Program-made: the position numbers and the translations under genes
In this document: one piece after another, positions 5,858 through 5,959 of the stretch
How the letters are laid out: each line of letters begins with the position of its first letter
Numbering within the stretch: position 1 is the first letter of the stretch
Notes under the pieces: generated by a model
Database searches by the model: none
Seen by the model: the letters and a program-made list of their open reading frames with translations, nothing else
Told to the model about the DNA's origin: nothing
NCBI GenBank assembly: GCA_035541595.1
Contig: DATKNA010000408.1
Coordinates: 1 to 5,959 of the forward strand
Origin: DATKNA01 sp035541595
Lineage (GTDB): Bacteria > Actinomycetota > Actinomycetes > Actinomycetales > Kineosporiaceae
Reading direction: 5' to 3'
DNA: 5,959 nucleotides

Positions 5858-5873
5858 GACCGAACGTTCGGTC
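5858..5873. promoter_or_regulatory. PaaR-like TetR-family operator at the paaK transcription start
   Basis: GACCGAACGTTCGGTC is a perfect 16-bp palindrome. Its core ACCGAACGTTCGGT fits the pattern ACCG-NN-CG-NN-CGGT that I recall for PaaR, the TetR-type repressor of phenylacetate genes in Corynebacterium; effector for that family is phenylacetyl-CoA. It lies directly downstream of the likely -10 element and covers the predicted start of transcription (near 5866), where a bound repressor would block initiation. No regulator gene is inside the window. Confidence 0.75.
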
Positions 5874-5903
5874 CTATCGTGACCGGAGGCGACCGGTTGT
5901 CAA
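5873..5903 (-). promoter_or_regulatory. Predicted paaK promoter
   Basis: On the minus strand a perfect TTGACA -35 box occupies 5903-5898. The -10 element is less clear: GATAGG at 5878-5873 (19-bp spacer) or CGATAG one base upstream (18-bp spacer). Transcription would start near 5866, inside the palindromic operator, giving a leader of about 40 nt before the paaK ATG. Confidence 0.55.
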
Positions 5904-5917
5904 GGCTCGAGGCCTTG
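5901..5917. repeat. Inverted repeat overlapping the paaK -35 box
   Basis: CAAGGC (5901-5906) and GCCTTG (5912-5917) are perfect inverted arms around TCGAG. The left arm shares three bases with the -35 box and the right arm touches the first 11-bp repeat. It could be a second operator, unlike the 5858-5873 one in sequence, or simply a hairpin. Confidence 0.5.
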
Positions 5918-5959
5918 CCGAGAGCACGCCGAGAGCACGCCGAGAGCACGCCGAGAGCA
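5917..5959. repeat. 11-bp tandem repeat upstream of paaK, cut by right edge
   Basis: The unit GCCGAGAGCAC occurs at 5917-5927, 5928-5938 and 5939-5949, with ten bases of a fourth copy at 5950-5959. All copies visible are identical. The array continues to the window edge, so the true copy number is unknown. It starts 14 bp upstream of the paaK -35 box. The unit is close to one turn of the helix, so repeated binding sites would face the same side of the DNA. It may equally be a simple slippage array. Confidence 0.9.

Noticed and set aside
5308..5949. Minus-strand 213-codon frame beginning in the 11-bp repeats
   Set aside because: It overlaps paaK in another frame and gives an Arg/Ser/Thr-rich shadow product.
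5917..5959. CRISPR array at the right edge
   Set aside because: The repeats are contiguous 11-bp units with no spacers.

Overview
The window looks like a chromosomal segment of a very GC-rich actinobacterium. Third codon positions are almost all G or C, start codons are often GTG, and the left-edge gene is a SARP/BTAD-type regulator, a family typical of Actinomycetota. A DUF1707 membrane protein and a PaaR-like operator fit the same picture. A Pseudonocardiales-like host is plausible, but this is inference. I see no tRNA, rRNA, CRISPR array, insertion sequence or phage gene.

Layout, left to right. (1) 1-608, minus: the N-terminal 202 residues of a SARP/BTAD regulator that runs off the left edge; it starts with GTG. 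(2) 730-1563, minus: a PIG-L/LmbE zinc deacetylase. Divergent from it at 1602-2735, plus, is a GT4 glycosyltransferase; only 38 bp separate the two GTG starts. (3) 2783-3037, plus: a small, strongly acidic, lysine-free protein of unknown function. (4) 3050-3487, minus: a DUF1707 membrane protein, 28 bp downstream of an 87-residue orphan gene (3516-3779, minus). (5) 3780-3979: a gene-free stretch holding nested palindromes and two copies of a 23-bp tandem repeat. (6) 3980-4462, minus: type II 3-dehydroquinate dehydratase (aroQ), 48 bp downstream of phenylacetate-CoA ligase (paaK, 4511-5827, minus). (7) 5828-5959: the paaK control region. It has a TTGACA -35 box, a 16-bp perfect palindrome ACCGAACGTTCGGT (plus one flanking pair) at the predicted transcription start, an inverted repeat over the -35 box, and an 11-bp tandem repeat that runs off the right edge.

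How the parts work together. PaaK activates phenylacetate to phenylacetyl-CoA, the first step of the aerobic phenylacetate pathway. Its promoter looks built for a TetR-type repressor such as PaaR, and aroQ may be co-transcribed with it. The GT4/deacetylase pair resembles in logic the MshA/MshB pair of mycothiol synthesis (add an N-acetylated sugar, then deacetylate it), but the real substrates cannot be read from the sequence. The two small genes and the DUF1707 protein are of unknown role.

I do not see a clear novel multi-gene system. The most interesting items are the dense paaK control region with its 11-bp repeats, the paaK-aroQ linkage, the compressed divergent promoter of the deacetylase/glycosyltransferase pair, and the 87-residue orphan next to a membrane protein.
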